From the NCBI RefSeq assembly GCF_030812855.1, contig NZ_JAUSTK010000028.1, forward strand, positions 1 through 64,000: a DNA stretch of 64,000 nt. Reading direction: 5' to 3'. The notes below the pieces were generated by a model. It made no database searches, was not told where the DNA came from, and saw nothing but the letters and a program-made list of their open reading frames with translations. The DNA comes from Paenibacillus wynnii. GTDB taxonomy: Bacteria > Bacillota > Bacilli > Paenibacillales > Paenibacillaceae. Shown here piece after piece: positions 31,871 through 41,168 of the stretch (position 1 is the stretch's first letter; each line of letters begins with the position of its first letter). The translations under genes were made by a program, and so were the position numbers.

Positions 31871-33292
31871 ATGAAAAACTCGCAGCACCTCAAGGCGTAT
31901 GTACAGATGCACCCTGATAATAAGATGGCATGGTACTTGCTTGGTAAGGAATATTATAAGAATGGTCAGGAAGGTAAAGCGAATTACTGTTTCAATGAAG
32001 CTGGAGAGGTTTATGAGGCGTTCGAGCACAGCAAGGTGCCTGGTGAGGTCCTGCGGGAATATGAAGAGGGACTTATGCGAGCGGACCAACAGCGTCAACT
32101 AAGCAAGCTTAAAGTCCGCCGATGGCTTCTGGGCTTGATGTTTTTGCTGCTTCTCATCATGCCTTCGTACGTCTCCCCGGGTATATACATAGATAAAGAA
32201 ACCGGGAAGAGGCAGGTAAATAATCTTGCAGGTGATACGGGTCCTACACCCAATGAAGTCACTATCGAAGCTGAGGCTGCTGAAATTCTATTCACAGCAG
32301 AAGAAGTGAACGGGGTTACTTCTGGAAAGGCATTCATGAATATTCTCCAGAATAAAAAAACACCTGCACGGATAGCTGTGTTAGGTCTTGAACGCTCAGG
32401 TAAATGGCTGCTCTGGAAGGAGAAGCTTCCTCTAAAATTCACTGTGGCTAAAACTGGTAACGGGCAGGCAGCGTATCAAGACTACGATCCGGTAGCCTGT
32501 TCATGTCAACCGCCGGAGCATGGAGAGCTGACTGCGAAGGCTGCGCAGTGGCAAGAGCAGCAGGTAGAGAAGGCTGCGTTGTGGAGTTCGATTAGAGCCT
32601 TTGCTAATAGTAAAGGGCGTTCACCTGCTTCACTGAAGGAACTGGCAAGTCCCTTCCCGGGTAATTGGCTGGCAGGTACCACTCCTGCGATGAAGGTATC
32701 CTTCATGACGCTTATGAAAGCAGCTGCCGAGACCATTACCCCAACTCTTCCGGCTATTCCAGATAAGCAACTCTCTCCTGCAGGAGCTTCAGGGGGAACC
32801 GCTGCCACTCCATCTGCAGCAATAAGCGAAGCGGGAATGCCGTTTCTGTCAGAACCGCTTACAATCATTGTAGATAAACAAAAACACCGATTGGCTGTGA
32901 CCAGCGGTTCTATAATTCTACGAAACTATGAGGTTGGTCTTGGCGGTAATAAAACACCGGAAGGGAGCTTTGTTATCTCCGATAAGGTCGTTAATCCAAA
33001 CGGTCATGACAATGGTGAATTTGGAAGCCGGGGATTACAATTATCGGATAGTAACTATGCTATTCACGGTACAAATGAGCCTGAAAGTGTAGGGAAGGAT
33101 GAATCACTAGGTTGTATAAGGATGAAGCGTGAGGATGTGGAGGAGTTGTTTGCGCTAGTCCCGAGGGGTACAAAGGTACAGATTAGTAAAGGGGTTCTGC
33201 CCGCTGAGCTGTTAATACCGGAGGATCGCTTCTCCCCCTCTGCAACTCAGAACCAGACCAACCCCCACAAAGTATATCATTGGCTGAATTAA
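31871..33292 (+). CDS. L,D-transpeptidase (YkuD) with N-terminal TPR-like region
   Basis: 473 residues. Residues 1-75 are a TPR-like helical segment (MHPDNKMAWYLLGKEYYKNG, NYCFNEAGEVYEAFE) predicted cytoplasmic; residues about 84-104 are a membrane span (WLLGLMFLLLLIMPSYV). A long extracytoplasmic linker follows, then the YkuD domain (about 330-450): IIVDKQKHRLAV, HGTNEPESVGKDESLGCIRM with catalytic Cys. It would crosslink or modify peptidoglycan. ATG 31871 follows GGAGGTCCCG. A cytoplasmic repeat domain fused to a transpeptidase suggests a regulated enzyme; this is inference. Confidence 0.88.
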   Translation: MKNSQHLKAYVQMHPDNKMAWYLLGKEYYKNGQEGKANYCFNEAGEVYEAFEHSKVPGEVLREYEEGLMRADQQRQLSKLKVRRWLLGLMFLLLLIMPSYVSPGIYIDKETGKRQVNNLAGDTGPTPNEVTIEAEAAEILFTAEEVNGVTSGKAFMNILQNKKTPARIAVLGLERSGKWLLWKEKLPLKFTVAKTGNGQAAYQDYDPVACSCQPPEHGELTAKAAQWQEQQVEKAALWSSIRAFANSKGRSPASLKELASPFPGNWLAGTTPAMKVSFMTLMKAAAETITPTLPAIPDKQLSPAGASGGTAATPSAAISEAGMPFLSEPLTIIVDKQKHRLAVTSGSIILRNYEVGLGGNKTPEGSFVISDKVVNPNGHDNGEFGSRGLQLSDSNYAIHGTNEPESVGKDESLGCIRMKREDVEELFALVPRGTKVQISKGVLPAELLIPEDRFSPSATQNQTNPHKVYHWLN

Positions 33293-33426
33293 TTACCCGC
33301 TACAATTAATAAAACAATTATTAGAAGTACGAGTAATGAAAGGCTTACTCCGACCCATAGAATTGCCTTGCGGTTCACATCTTCTTTCTTCTGCTGCAAT
33401 GTGGGAGGTTTGCGTTTAGTTGACAT
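33289..33426 (-). CDS. Small one-TM hypothetical protein, 45 aa
   Basis: ATG 33426 after AAGGTAGAG. A basic N-terminus (TKRKPPTLQQKKEDVNRK) precedes one membrane segment (AILWVGVSLSLLVLLIIVLL) and a short tail. Its TAA and the transpeptidase TAA share the TTAA palindrome, a four-base convergent overlap. Family not recognised. Confidence 0.65.
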   Translation of the reverse strand: MSTKRKPPTLQQKKEDVNRKAILWVGVSLSLLVLLIIVLLIVAGN

Positions 33427-33633
33427 ACAGCTCTACCTTCTTTCTCTATTCATCGGTGGTTACCCTTACATTGTAATTCGTTTGTAAGAAAAATACTATA
33501 CTCTATAGAGAGGTCCTGAGAATCGTAGGGGCAAAAAACTTTTCTTTTCAACTGGAAAAGGCTAAAATTAAGAAGAAACCTACAGAACCAGGGGAAACTG
33601 CATAGTAATGGACCCCTTGAAGGAGCGAGAGCG

Positions 33634-34728
33634 GTGTTGTATCGTAATATTGCCAAACCTTTTTTCTTTAAAATGGACCCGGAAAAGGCGCACCATCTCG
33701 TCGTAGGCGGTCTGGAGAAATCATCAGCTTTTCCAGGCGGTCGCGCAGCTTTACGCTTGATGTATGGTGTTCCTGAAACGGCTGATCTCTCGATAGATCT
33801 GTTCGGGCAGCATTTTCCGACCCCAGTGGGACTGGCGGCTGGACTCGACAAGAATGCCCAGGCGGTTGCAGGCTTCTCTTCCATTGGCTTTGGGTTTATG
33901 GAGGTTGGCACGGTAACCCCTAAGGGACAGCCGGGTAATGAGAGCCCGCGGTTGTTCCGTCTTCCCTCGGACGAAGCGCTCATTAATCGTATGGGCTTCA
34001 ATAATGAGGGTGCGGAGAGTATGGCTCTGCGGCTTAAAAAGATTACCAAACGTCCCATTCCGATTGCGGTGAATATAGGGCGAAATAAAGCTACAAGCAA
34101 TGAAGCGGCTCACGAGGATTATCGTCAGTGTATCCGTACCCTTTACCCGTACGGTGATTTTTTTGTGGTTAATATCAGTTCGCCGAACACACCTGATTTA
34201 CGCAGTCTTCAGCATGGTAGTGAATTGTCATTTCTATTGAATCAGGTAAAAGAAGAGATGGACATTCAGCGTCAGGCTAGCGGCATTCGCAAGACCCTGC
34301 TGGTCAAGATTGCACCGGACGTTACTGCTTCTGAGCTGGAGTACATGGTACATACGCTGACAGAAACCGGAATGGACGGGATCATTGCTACCAATACAAC
34401 GATTAGTCGTGACGGCTTGAAGCATTCGAGTGCCGGAGAAACCGGAGGCCTAAGCGGCAGACCGCTGCGGGATCGTTCAACGGAGATCATCCGCTCGATT
34501 TACCGCCAGACCGAAGGGAAGCTGCCAATTATAGGATCCGGTGGTATTTTTACAAGCCAACATGCTTATGAGAAAATTCGGGCAGGCGCAAGTCTGGTCG
34601 AAATTTATACAGCCCTCATATACGAAGGACCGGAAGTTAATCGCAGAATTCATGCCGGATTACGGCAATTGCTGCGGCGTGATGGATTCCGGAATATTTC
34701 AGAAGCAGTGGGTGCAGATCATCACTGA
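33634..34728 (+). CDS. pyrD: Dihydroorotate dehydrogenase, quinone-dependent (class 2)
   Basis: 364 residues with the class 2 N-terminal helical extension (about residues 1-40, LYRNIAKPFFFKMDPEKAHH). FMN/substrate motifs: PVGLAAGLDKNA, NRMGFNNEG, NISSPNTPDLRSLQ (catalytic Ser), VKIAPDVT, TNTTI and IIGSGGIFT. It oxidises dihydroorotate to orotate at the membrane, passing electrons to quinone. B. subtilis uses a class 1B enzyme inside the pyr operon; here the gene is alone with no other pyr gene nearby. Start GTG 33634 after GAAGGAG. Confidence 0.94.
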   Translation: MLYRNIAKPFFFKMDPEKAHHLVVGGLEKSSAFPGGRAALRLMYGVPETADLSIDLFGQHFPTPVGLAAGLDKNAQAVAGFSSIGFGFMEVGTVTPKGQPGNESPRLFRLPSDEALINRMGFNNEGAESMALRLKKITKRPIPIAVNIGRNKATSNEAAHEDYRQCIRTLYPYGDFFVVNISSPNTPDLRSLQHGSELSFLLNQVKEEMDIQRQASGIRKTLLVKIAPDVTASELEYMVHTLTETGMDGIIATNTTISRDGLKHSSAGETGGLSGRPLRDRSTEIIRSIYRQTEGKLPIIGSGGIFTSQHAYEKIRAGASLVEIYTALIYEGPEVNRRIHAGLRQLLRRDGFRNISEAVGADHH

Positions 34729-34755
34729 AGGTGATTAGGACAGGAGGACAGGAAG

Positions 34756-35568
34756 ATGGACGACAGGGACTGGGGAACTTTTTTACTTCCATATGAACAG
34801 ACTGTGGAAGAACTGAAGGTTAAATTCAAAACGATGCGATCGGAACTGAAAAAGAGAGAGGAATATACACCGATCGAATTCGTGACAGGACGAGTGAAGC
34901 GGCTGTCAAGCATTCTGGAAAAAGCACAGCGGCTGAATGTCAAAATGGAAGATCTGGAGACTGGAATCGAGGATATTGCTGGAATTCGCATCATGTGCCA
35001 ATTTGTGGAGGATATCCGCAGAGTGGCTGAATTTATCCGAAACCGCAAGGATCTAGAGGTTCTTTACGAGAAGGATTATATCACTAATTATAAAGAGAGC
35101 GGCTACCGCAGCTTCCATATGATTATAAAATATCCCGTACAAACGGCTCTAGGGCAAAAGATTGTGTTGGCTGAAATTCAAATTCGCACACTGGCGATGA
35201 ATTTCTGGGCCACCATTGAGCACTCCCTGAACTATAAATACCGGGAGAGTCTGCCGGATGAAATGCGGATTCGCCTGAAGACGGCAGCGGAAGCCGCGTC
35301 GATATTGGATAGTGAAATGTCCAGTATACGGGAAGAGATCCTCGAGGCACAGAAGACTTTTGAGGAAAATTCCAATGCTACAACACAAGTGTTGAAAGCT
35401 ATCCACCAATTATATTTCTATCATCTTGTTAATGAAGCGATAGAATGCCAAGGGCGCTTTAACGAGATTTGGCAAGCACAGGATATGGATGCCATGAAAG
35501 ACTTGTTAGACCACGTAAGAAAACTGCTATCCGAGGCGAAGAAGGGCAGCCAGCCCTATGGCTTATGA
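34756..35568 (+). CDS. relQ: Small alarmone synthetase, RelQ/SasB (YjbM) family
   Basis: 270 residues. Begins DDRDWGTFLLPYEQTVEELK like B. subtilis YjbM and has the RelA/SpoT synthetase core: EFVTGRVKRLSSILEKA, IEDIAGIRIMC, KESGYRSFHM and EIQIRTLAMNFWATIEHSLN. It makes (p)ppGpp without a hydrolase domain. At 270 residues it is about 60 longer than the roughly 211 of YjbM; the extra C-terminus (YFYHLVNEAIECQGRFNEIW) is helical. ATG 34756 has GGAGGAC upstream. Overlaps the DUF309 gene by 11 bp. Confidence 0.92.
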   Translation: MDDRDWGTFLLPYEQTVEELKVKFKTMRSELKKREEYTPIEFVTGRVKRLSSILEKAQRLNVKMEDLETGIEDIAGIRIMCQFVEDIRRVAEFIRNRKDLEVLYEKDYITNYKESGYRSFHMIIKYPVQTALGQKIVLAEIQIRTLAMNFWATIEHSLNYKYRESLPDEMRIRLKTAAEAASILDSEMSSIREEILEAQKTFEENSNATTQVLKAIHQLYFYHLVNEAIECQGRFNEIWQAQDMDAMKDLLDHVRKLLSEAKKGSQPYGL

Positions 35569-36010
35569 GAAGCTTTATATAGCTTATCTCATCTATTTTA
35601 ATCGTGACCGTGATTATTTTGAATGTCATGAAGTGTTAGAAGAATTGTGGCTTGCCCGGGAACGTGATCCGCTCTATAAAGGATTGCTTCAGGTGGCAGT
35701 GGGTCTGTATCATTTTCGTAACGGGAATGTGCGCGGAGGAACTATATTGTTAAGAGGTGCGACCGACAAGCTGAAGGATTATCCGGCACTGACACTAGGC
35801 ATCAATCTCGCCAAGCTGTTGACAGAGGCTCAGGATTATGCCGGACGCTTGGAGAGCTATGAGGAAATGCCATTCCCCTACTACGATTTAACCATTGAAA
35901 TAGTTGATCATGCGCTTGCCTTGGAAGTAGAGGCGGCATCCCCCGGTATAAAGCCCAATATTCCTCAGCGCCGAGGTCCACAAAGACCTCAGGCATCTTA
36001 TTATAAATAA
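35558..36010 (+). CDS. DUF309 domain protein (YpuF-like)
   Basis: 150 residues, all-helical. The family signature NRDRDYFECHEVLEELWL and GLLQVAVGLYHFRNGN is clear; the His and acidic residues may bind metal. The C-terminal 25 residues are Pro/Arg-rich. Biochemical function is unknown. Its ATG lies 11 bp inside relQ, so it is translationally coupled to an alarmone synthetase. A GGGACACCC/GGGTGTTCC hairpin at 36044-36065 may terminate the pair. Confidence 0.85.
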   Translation: MAYEKLYIAYLIYFNRDRDYFECHEVLEELWLARERDPLYKGLLQVAVGLYHFRNGNVRGGTILLRGATDKLKDYPALTLGINLAKLLTEAQDYAGRLESYEEMPFPYYDLTIEIVDHALALEVEAASPGIKPNIPQRRGPQRPQASYYK

Positions 36011-36112
36011 ACAATATCCAGCAGCAAATATGGATCAGCTAGAGGGACACCCGCAGGGGTGTTCCTTGAGTCTTTCATCACCTAATGTTTGGATAGCAGG
36101 AGGACAGTATTC

Positions 36113-37654
36113 ATGGCAGTGCAATTACCGCACTCTTTCACCGAAAGAATGAAGGAGCTGCTCGGTACGGAATATGAGCAATTTGCAAATTCGTATAGCG
36201 AAATCCCTTATGGGGGTATCCGTGCTAATACACTGAAGATAACGGCGGAACAGCTGCAAGAAATCTCACCTTTTCAGTTGGAGCCGATTCCTTGGTGCCC
36301 TACAGGGTTTTATACCCCGGAAGGTGCCAGACCCGGCAAGCATCCCTACTATCATGCAGGGCTGTATTACATTCAGGAGCCTAGTGCAATGGCACCGGTA
36401 GAATTGCTCGGTGTAACTCCAGGCGACCGTGTATTGGATTTATGCGCTGCTCCCGGCGGCAAATCAACCCAGATTGCAGCCAAGCTGCAAGGTAAGGGAC
36501 TGTTGGTGAGCAACGATCTTCACCCTGAACGGACCAAAGCGCTGGCTAAGAACCTGGAACTGTACGGAACCCGCAACGGGATCGTCCTGAATGAGAGTCC
36601 AGAACGGATCGCTGCAGCCTTTCCTGCTTTTTTTGATAGAATTCTGATTGATGCTCCATGCTCCGGGGAAGGAATGTTCCGTAAAGATGAGGACATGGTT
36701 AAGCAGTGGGATTCAGAAACACCGGCCAAATATGCTGCAATGCAGCAAGAAATTCTGAGTTCTGCTGCCGCAGCATTGGCTCCCGGTGGAACGCTGGTGT
36801 ATTCAACCTGTACTTTTGCAATGGAAGAGAATGAGGGATCCATTGCGAAGTTTCTCTCCGGCCATCCACAGTTTTCCGTTGTCCCGGTAGGAGGAACAGG
36901 ATCATTCGCCGAGGGCTTTGGAGAGTTACCGGGAACTGCTCGGCTATGGCCGCATAAAGTGAAGGGCGAAGGGCATTTCATGGCTGTGTTAAGACATAAT
37001 GGAATCCCTGCTAATCAAGAGACGGATGCGGAAGACATTATGAAATCCGGTTACACCCAACAAGTGAAGCCGGAGGATAGAAGCCGTGAGAAGAAAAGGC
37101 AAGGTTCTTCCGTGAAATTATCGCCAAGGCAGAAGAACGGTGGTGGAAAAGGCGGCCGTCCCCAAGGGAAATCGGAGGGGAGTAACAGTCGTAACCTATC
37201 TGCTCTAGTAGAGGAAGAAGCCTTGGCGGCCTACGGCCAATTTGTTGTGGAACAGTTGGTGTTTCAGCCGGGGGGTTATCCTGTTTTTTTCGGAGATCAT
37301 ATCTATATATCCCCTTTACCTAAGGAAGCGTTAGATGGATTAAAGACGATTCGTCCCGGATGGTATGTGGGATCCATGCGCAATGGTCGTTTCATTCCTG
37401 GGCATCCATTTGCTACAGCGTTGCGTGCAGAAGAAAGCCGTCGCAGTTTGTCCCTTTCTACTGAGAATGGTGAAGCGGTGTCTTACCTCAAAGGAGAGAC
37501 ATTGACTGTTCCGTCGGAACGTCTGGTTGTGACGGAGGGCATTCCTTATAAGGGTTATGTTCTGGTCTGCATTGATGGGTATAGTGCAGGTTGGGGTAAA
37601 TGGCAGGACGGTATGCTCAAAAATGAATATCCCGCAGGTTGGAGGTGGACGTAG
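36113..37654 (+). CDS. RNA m5C methyltransferase (NSUN/RsmF-like), copy 1
   Basis: 513 residues. SAM-binding DLCAAPGGKSTQIA, catalytic DAPCSGEGMFRKD (Cys) and LVYSTCTFAMEENE (second Cys) are intact. A lysine-rich linker (residues about 320-360) leads to the C-terminal RsmF-type PUA-like domain. It methylates cytosine 5 in rRNA or tRNA. ATG 36113 follows GCAGGAGGACAG; the upstream TTG overlaps that site. Two bases after its stop the pseudouridine synthase gene begins, forming an RNA-modification pair. Confidence 0.9.
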   Translation: MAVQLPHSFTERMKELLGTEYEQFANSYSEIPYGGIRANTLKITAEQLQEISPFQLEPIPWCPTGFYTPEGARPGKHPYYHAGLYYIQEPSAMAPVELLGVTPGDRVLDLCAAPGGKSTQIAAKLQGKGLLVSNDLHPERTKALAKNLELYGTRNGIVLNESPERIAAAFPAFFDRILIDAPCSGEGMFRKDEDMVKQWDSETPAKYAAMQQEILSSAAAALAPGGTLVYSTCTFAMEENEGSIAKFLSGHPQFSVVPVGGTGSFAEGFGELPGTARLWPHKVKGEGHFMAVLRHNGIPANQETDAEDIMKSGYTQQVKPEDRSREKKRQGSSVKLSPRQKNGGGKGGRPQGKSEGSNSRNLSALVEEEALAAYGQFVVEQLVFQPGGYPVFFGDHIYISPLPKEALDGLKTIRPGWYVGSMRNGRFIPGHPFATALRAEESRRSLSLSTENGEAVSYLKGETLTVPSERLVVTEGIPYKGYVLVCIDGYSAGWGKWQDGMLKNEYPAGWRWT

Positions 37655-37656
37655 AG

Positions 37657-38418
37657 ATGAAGATGTCACCCAGCAATGAAGGCAAAAAGCAGCGCCTGGA
37701 TAAGGTGCTGTCTCATATAGGAATTGCTTCACGAAGTGAAATCCGGAAGCAGGCGAAGCAAGGGTTGATTACTGTGAATGGCGCTGTAGTTAAGGATAGC
37801 GGTATACATGTTGATCCTTATAAGGATACAATTCAAGTAGCTGGAGAAAAGGTTCTCTACCGAGAATATGTCTATCTAATGATGAACAAGCCCCCCGGTG
37901 TTTTATCGGCAACTGAAGATCGGAAGGACCGTACGGTACTCGATTTGCTATCTACGGAATATGCTCAATTCGAGCCTTTCCCTGTAGGCAGGCTGGATAA
38001 GGATACGGTGGGGTTGCTGCTCTTAACCAATGATGGAAAGCTTGCTCATGAGCTGCTCTCTCCGCGTAAACATGTTCCTAAAACCTATGAAGCTACGGTA
38101 GAAGGTGAAGTGGACTCCGACGATGTAGCCGCATTTTCAGCAGGTGTTCAATTAGAGGATGGTTATGTCACTCAACCCGCGCAGTTAACCATTCTAAGCA
38201 GAGAACGGGGCACAAAAGTAATTTCTTATATATCTCTTGTAATCACCGAAGGGAAATTCCATCAGGTAAAACGAATGTTTCAAGCTGTCGGCAAAAAGGT
38301 TACCTTTCTGAAGCGGGTATCCATGGGGGAGCTGAAGCTGGATGAGACCTTGCCGCTAGGTTCTTATCGTGAATTGACTGCCGGGGAGCTCAATATGCTG
38401 GGGGAAACAGATAAATAG
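37657..38418 (+). CDS. Pseudouridine synthase, RsuA/RluB family
   Basis: 253 residues. An S4 RNA-binding domain at the N-terminus (QRLDKVLSHIGIASRSEIRK) is followed by the catalytic motif GRLDKDTVGLLLLTNDG (Asp). C-terminal KVISYISLVITEGKFHQVKRM is also conserved. It isomerises uridine in 16S or 23S rRNA; RsuA or RluB cannot be separated by eye. ATG 37657 has GGAGGTGG 8 bp upstream, inside the end of the preceding gene, which supports coupling. Confidence 0.92.
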   Translation: MKMSPSNEGKKQRLDKVLSHIGIASRSEIRKQAKQGLITVNGAVVKDSGIHVDPYKDTIQVAGEKVLYREYVYLMMNKPPGVLSATEDRKDRTVLDLLSTEYAQFEPFPVGRLDKDTVGLLLLTNDGKLAHELLSPRKHVPKTYEATVEGEVDSDDVAAFSAGVQLEDGYVTQPAQLTILSRERGTKVISYISLVITEGKFHQVKRMFQAVGKKVTFLKRVSMGELKLDETLPLGSYRELTAGELNMLGETDK

Positions 38419-38440
38419 AAATAGACGGGGATGGTGGAGT

Positions 38441-39241
38441 ATGAGATACAAACTGATAGCACTTGATGTAGATGGAACACTGTTGAATGATGATCATCAC
38501 CTTAGCGCTGAGAACAAGGCAGCAATCGCTGAGGTTACCCAAAAGGGAGGACAAATCGTCTTATGTACGGGGCGGAGTCCCCAGAACTCCATTCCTTTCA
38601 TGGAGGAATTGGGATTGTCGGGATATGTGCTTGGTCATAACGGAGCAGCAACGGTACGTGTGAAGGATCGTGAGATTCTACACCAGTATGGTTTGGATGC
38701 GCGCGGTCTTGATCCGTATATTGAATACTGCCGGGAGCGGGACATTCATTTTGATGTAAACACTGCGTTTGACATGTACGTGGATAATGTGGAGAACCTG
38801 ACCAAGGAAGCGAATTATATGTACGAGCATTTCCGGATGCTGCCGGCAACGCTTCCCGCTTGGGAAGAGTTCCGCGACCCGATTCTGAAGTTTACGGTAT
38901 TTACCCAATCCGATATTCTAGATGAAGCTGAACGGGAGTGGCGCACATGGGGTGGAGAGTATAACATTCTCCGTAGCGGTGAGTTCTTTGTTGATTTTAT
39001 GCATCCAGAGGCTTCCAAGGGTAATGCGCTTAAGCATCTGGCCATGCAGCTCGGAATCCCACAACAGGAAGTACTTTCGATCGGCAATTATTATAATGAC
39101 ATCTCCATGCTGACTTATGCGGGAATGGGAGTGGCGATGGATAATTCACCGGTTGAAGTCAAGGCTGCAGCTAATGCTATAACAGGTACAAATAATGAAC
39201 ACGGTGTACGTGATGCGCTAATTAAATACTGCTTGTCCTGA
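38441..39241 (+). CDS. Cof-type HAD-IIB hydrolase
   Basis: 266 residues. Motif I LIALDVDGTLLNDDH, motif II LCTGRS, motif III near FLKF-like LKFTV and motif IV SIGNYYNDISMLTYAG. A C2-type cap lies between residues about 80 and 190. It dephosphorylates sugar phosphates or other phosphometabolites in the cytosol; substrate unknown. Follows the pseudouridine synthase by 22 bp; likely same operon. Confidence 0.92.
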   Translation: MRYKLIALDVDGTLLNDDHHLSAENKAAIAEVTQKGGQIVLCTGRSPQNSIPFMEELGLSGYVLGHNGAATVRVKDREILHQYGLDARGLDPYIEYCRERDIHFDVNTAFDMYVDNVENLTKEANYMYEHFRMLPATLPAWEEFRDPILKFTVFTQSDILDEAEREWRTWGGEYNILRSGEFFVDFMHPEASKGNALKHLAMQLGIPQQEVLSIGNYYNDISMLTYAGMGVAMDNSPVEVKAAANAITGTNNEHGVRDALIKYCLS

Positions 39242-39250
39242 CATCATTCT

Positions 39251-39293
39251 AAAGCATAAAGCAAACCTTATCAGGTGCTTTGTGCTTTTTTTG
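39251..39293 (+). terminator. Terminator after HAD hydrolase
   Basis: AAAGCATAAAGC...CCT pairs with AGG...GCTTTGTGCTTT, followed by Ts. Confidence 0.88.
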
Positions 39294-39327
39294 TTATCTG
39301 GGAGACAAATGATGTGATTTTTCTATT

Positions 39328-39376
39328 GAAAAAGCGGCCGTGCCCATCCTAAAAAAGGACGACATAGCCGCTTTTG
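39328..39376 (-). terminator. Terminator of the small YjcZ gene
   Basis: AAAAGCGGC and GCCGCTTTT form the outer stem, with inner CCT/AGG pairing around AAAAA. T-rich on the minus strand side. Confidence 0.8.
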
Positions 39377-39402
39377 TGTAGGGACTATTCGAGGTGTGTA
39401 AT

Positions 39403-39495
39403 TTAGACGAATAACGAACGGGAAATGATTACGAGCAAGATAAAAAGTACCAAAATTGCTCCAGTAGATGTGAAGCCTACTCCAGGTGCGCCCAT
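39403..39495 (-). CDS. YjcZ family sporulation protein, 30 aa
   Basis: GGGAGGAATCAGAC precedes ATG 39495. The peptide is MGAPGVGFTSTGAILVLFIL then LVIISRSLFV, a Gly-rich start with one membrane span, the tiny-TM YjcZ pattern. These are made in spore-forming Bacilli during sporulation and sit in membranes; mechanism unknown. It is the intact counterpart of the stop-less gene at 17653. Confidence 0.85.
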   Translation of the reverse strand: MGAPGVGFTSTGAILVLFILLVIISRSLFV

Positions 39496-39628
39496 GTCTG
39501 ATTCCTCCCTTGTCACATGTCTAGTTCCCGTTACCGCGTCTAATGCCGCAGTATTACTGGGATAATGACATCATATGTAGAAGGAAGGCTCAGGGATTGG
39601 CCAGAAGCCTATATACTCTCAATATGGG

Positions 39629-41014
39629 CTATAGGATACGCAATCCCTTGGGTAAATGATTCTTAAGCTGACCCAAACTCGCCTTACCCCAACCTATAGA
39701 TAAACCATCAACCGTTACAAGTGTCCAACCATGCAGGTCAGAGGATACAGGAAGACTCTCTCCGCGAAGCCAAGCCTTTATTTCAGGCCCATCGGAAGCC
39801 AAATCGAATCTGCGGGAGACTTGGGTTGGGTGGAGTGCCATAGCTAAAGCATGTGCAGGTTCTATCCTGTTTTTCTTTAAATGGGCAATATGAAGACCGG
39901 CACGAGGGATACGCAGCCCGTCAAGCAACCCGATATGCAAACGGTCATTGAAAGCTTCAGGCAGAAGATATAAAGAGTCCCCGAAAAGCAGCGGCACACC
40001 CTTTCCAAGAAACCCAGGGAGTTCAGTCGAGGCCCAGATTTGAAACTGTTGAAAGGCGTCACGGACAGAGGCATTGACTCTTGGAGTATTTTTGCCGCGT
40101 CCTCCACCTGACTTGCGTTTAGCAGTAACTTGTGTATCCTCCGACGCCGTAACTTTTTGTTTACGCAGCAGAGCTACAAAATGCCCCTCGCCTTTTTCTA
40201 AATGCGGCCATAACCGTTTTTGGGTAATCAGCTCCATATCCGGATAGCTATCCGTTAATCGGGTAATGATTTCTTCGTTCTCCTTGCGGTTGAAAGTACA
40301 AGTGGAGTAAGCCAGGCTTCCGCCTGGTTTTAGCATTGTATAGGCATCCTGAAGGATATCCCATTGGCGTGCTGCGCACATCAATACATGCTCAGGCGAC
40401 CACTCCTCTATAGCATCGGGGTCCTTGCGGAACATCCCTTCACCTGAGCAAGGTGCATCCAGCATGATCTTGTCAAAAGCCTCGGGGAAACGCAATGCCA
40501 GCTCGCCGGGTGTCGCGCTAGTAACCAGGGTAGAAGTATGACCAAGTCGTTCAACATTTTCAGCTAGAATTTTCGCTCGCTCCGGATGAATTTCATTAGA
40601 TACAAGCAGTCCTTGTCCCTGCATCAAGGCAGCAAGGTGCGTCGTTTTTCCACCTGGCGCTGCAGCTAGATCCAATACAGTCTCACCGGGTAGCGGAGAT
40701 AGCAGCTCGGCAGCGGACATTGCCGATGGCTCCTGAATATAATATAATCCGGCAGTATGATAGGGATGTCTGCCAGGACGAGAAGCCTCTTCGTAATAGA
40801 ATCCATCAGTACACCAAGGGATGGGTTCCAAATTGAATAGGGAAATGGTATTCGAGACCGTATGATGTTCTGAATTTGTATAGCTTTTTAACCGGTTAAA
40901 GCGTAGTCCCTGAGTTCTCGGGGCTGTATAGCTTTCCAGAAAAGCGTCCGCCTCTTGTCCCAGCATATCTCTCATAGTTGTGGTGAAAGCGGCGGGCAGC
41001 CGTTCTTCCTTCAT
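39629..41014 (-). CDS. RNA m5C methyltransferase (NSUN/RsmF-like), copy 2
   Basis: 461 residues. DLAAAPGGKTTHLA, DAPCSGEGMFRKDPDAIEEW and LAYSTCTFNRKENE show the full SAM and dual-Cys catalytic set. It is a clear paralogue of the gene at 36113: LEPIPWC, HPYYHAGLYYIQEPSAM-like and the C-terminal domain correspond throughout, and the linker is shorter here. The two genes lie 2 kb apart on opposite strands. ATG 41014 follows AAAGGAGAATGAATT. Monocistronic. Confidence 0.9.
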   Translation of the reverse strand: MKEERLPAAFTTTMRDMLGQEADAFLESYTAPRTQGLRFNRLKSYTNSEHHTVSNTISLFNLEPIPWCTDGFYYEEASRPGRHPYHTAGLYYIQEPSAMSAAELLSPLPGETVLDLAAAPGGKTTHLAALMQGQGLLVSNEIHPERAKILAENVERLGHTSTLVTSATPGELALRFPEAFDKIMLDAPCSGEGMFRKDPDAIEEWSPEHVLMCAARQWDILQDAYTMLKPGGSLAYSTCTFNRKENEEIITRLTDSYPDMELITQKRLWPHLEKGEGHFVALLRKQKVTASEDTQVTAKRKSGGGRGKNTPRVNASVRDAFQQFQIWASTELPGFLGKGVPLLFGDSLYLLPEAFNDRLHIGLLDGLRIPRAGLHIAHLKKNRIEPAHALAMALHPTQVSRRFDLASDGPEIKAWLRGESLPVSSDLHGWTLVTVDGLSIGWGKASLGQLKNHLPKGLRIL

Positions 41015-41168
41015 AATTCATTCTCCTTTTTGTCTGTTGCTGTTTCAGGTGTATACCGATAAAATCAAGTTATGGAACTTTGCGTACCTGAAAATGTACA
41101 TATACACAACTATATCATAATTGCCAGGCTACACCGTAACAGGGGCAATAGTAAAGGGGATGTACCTA

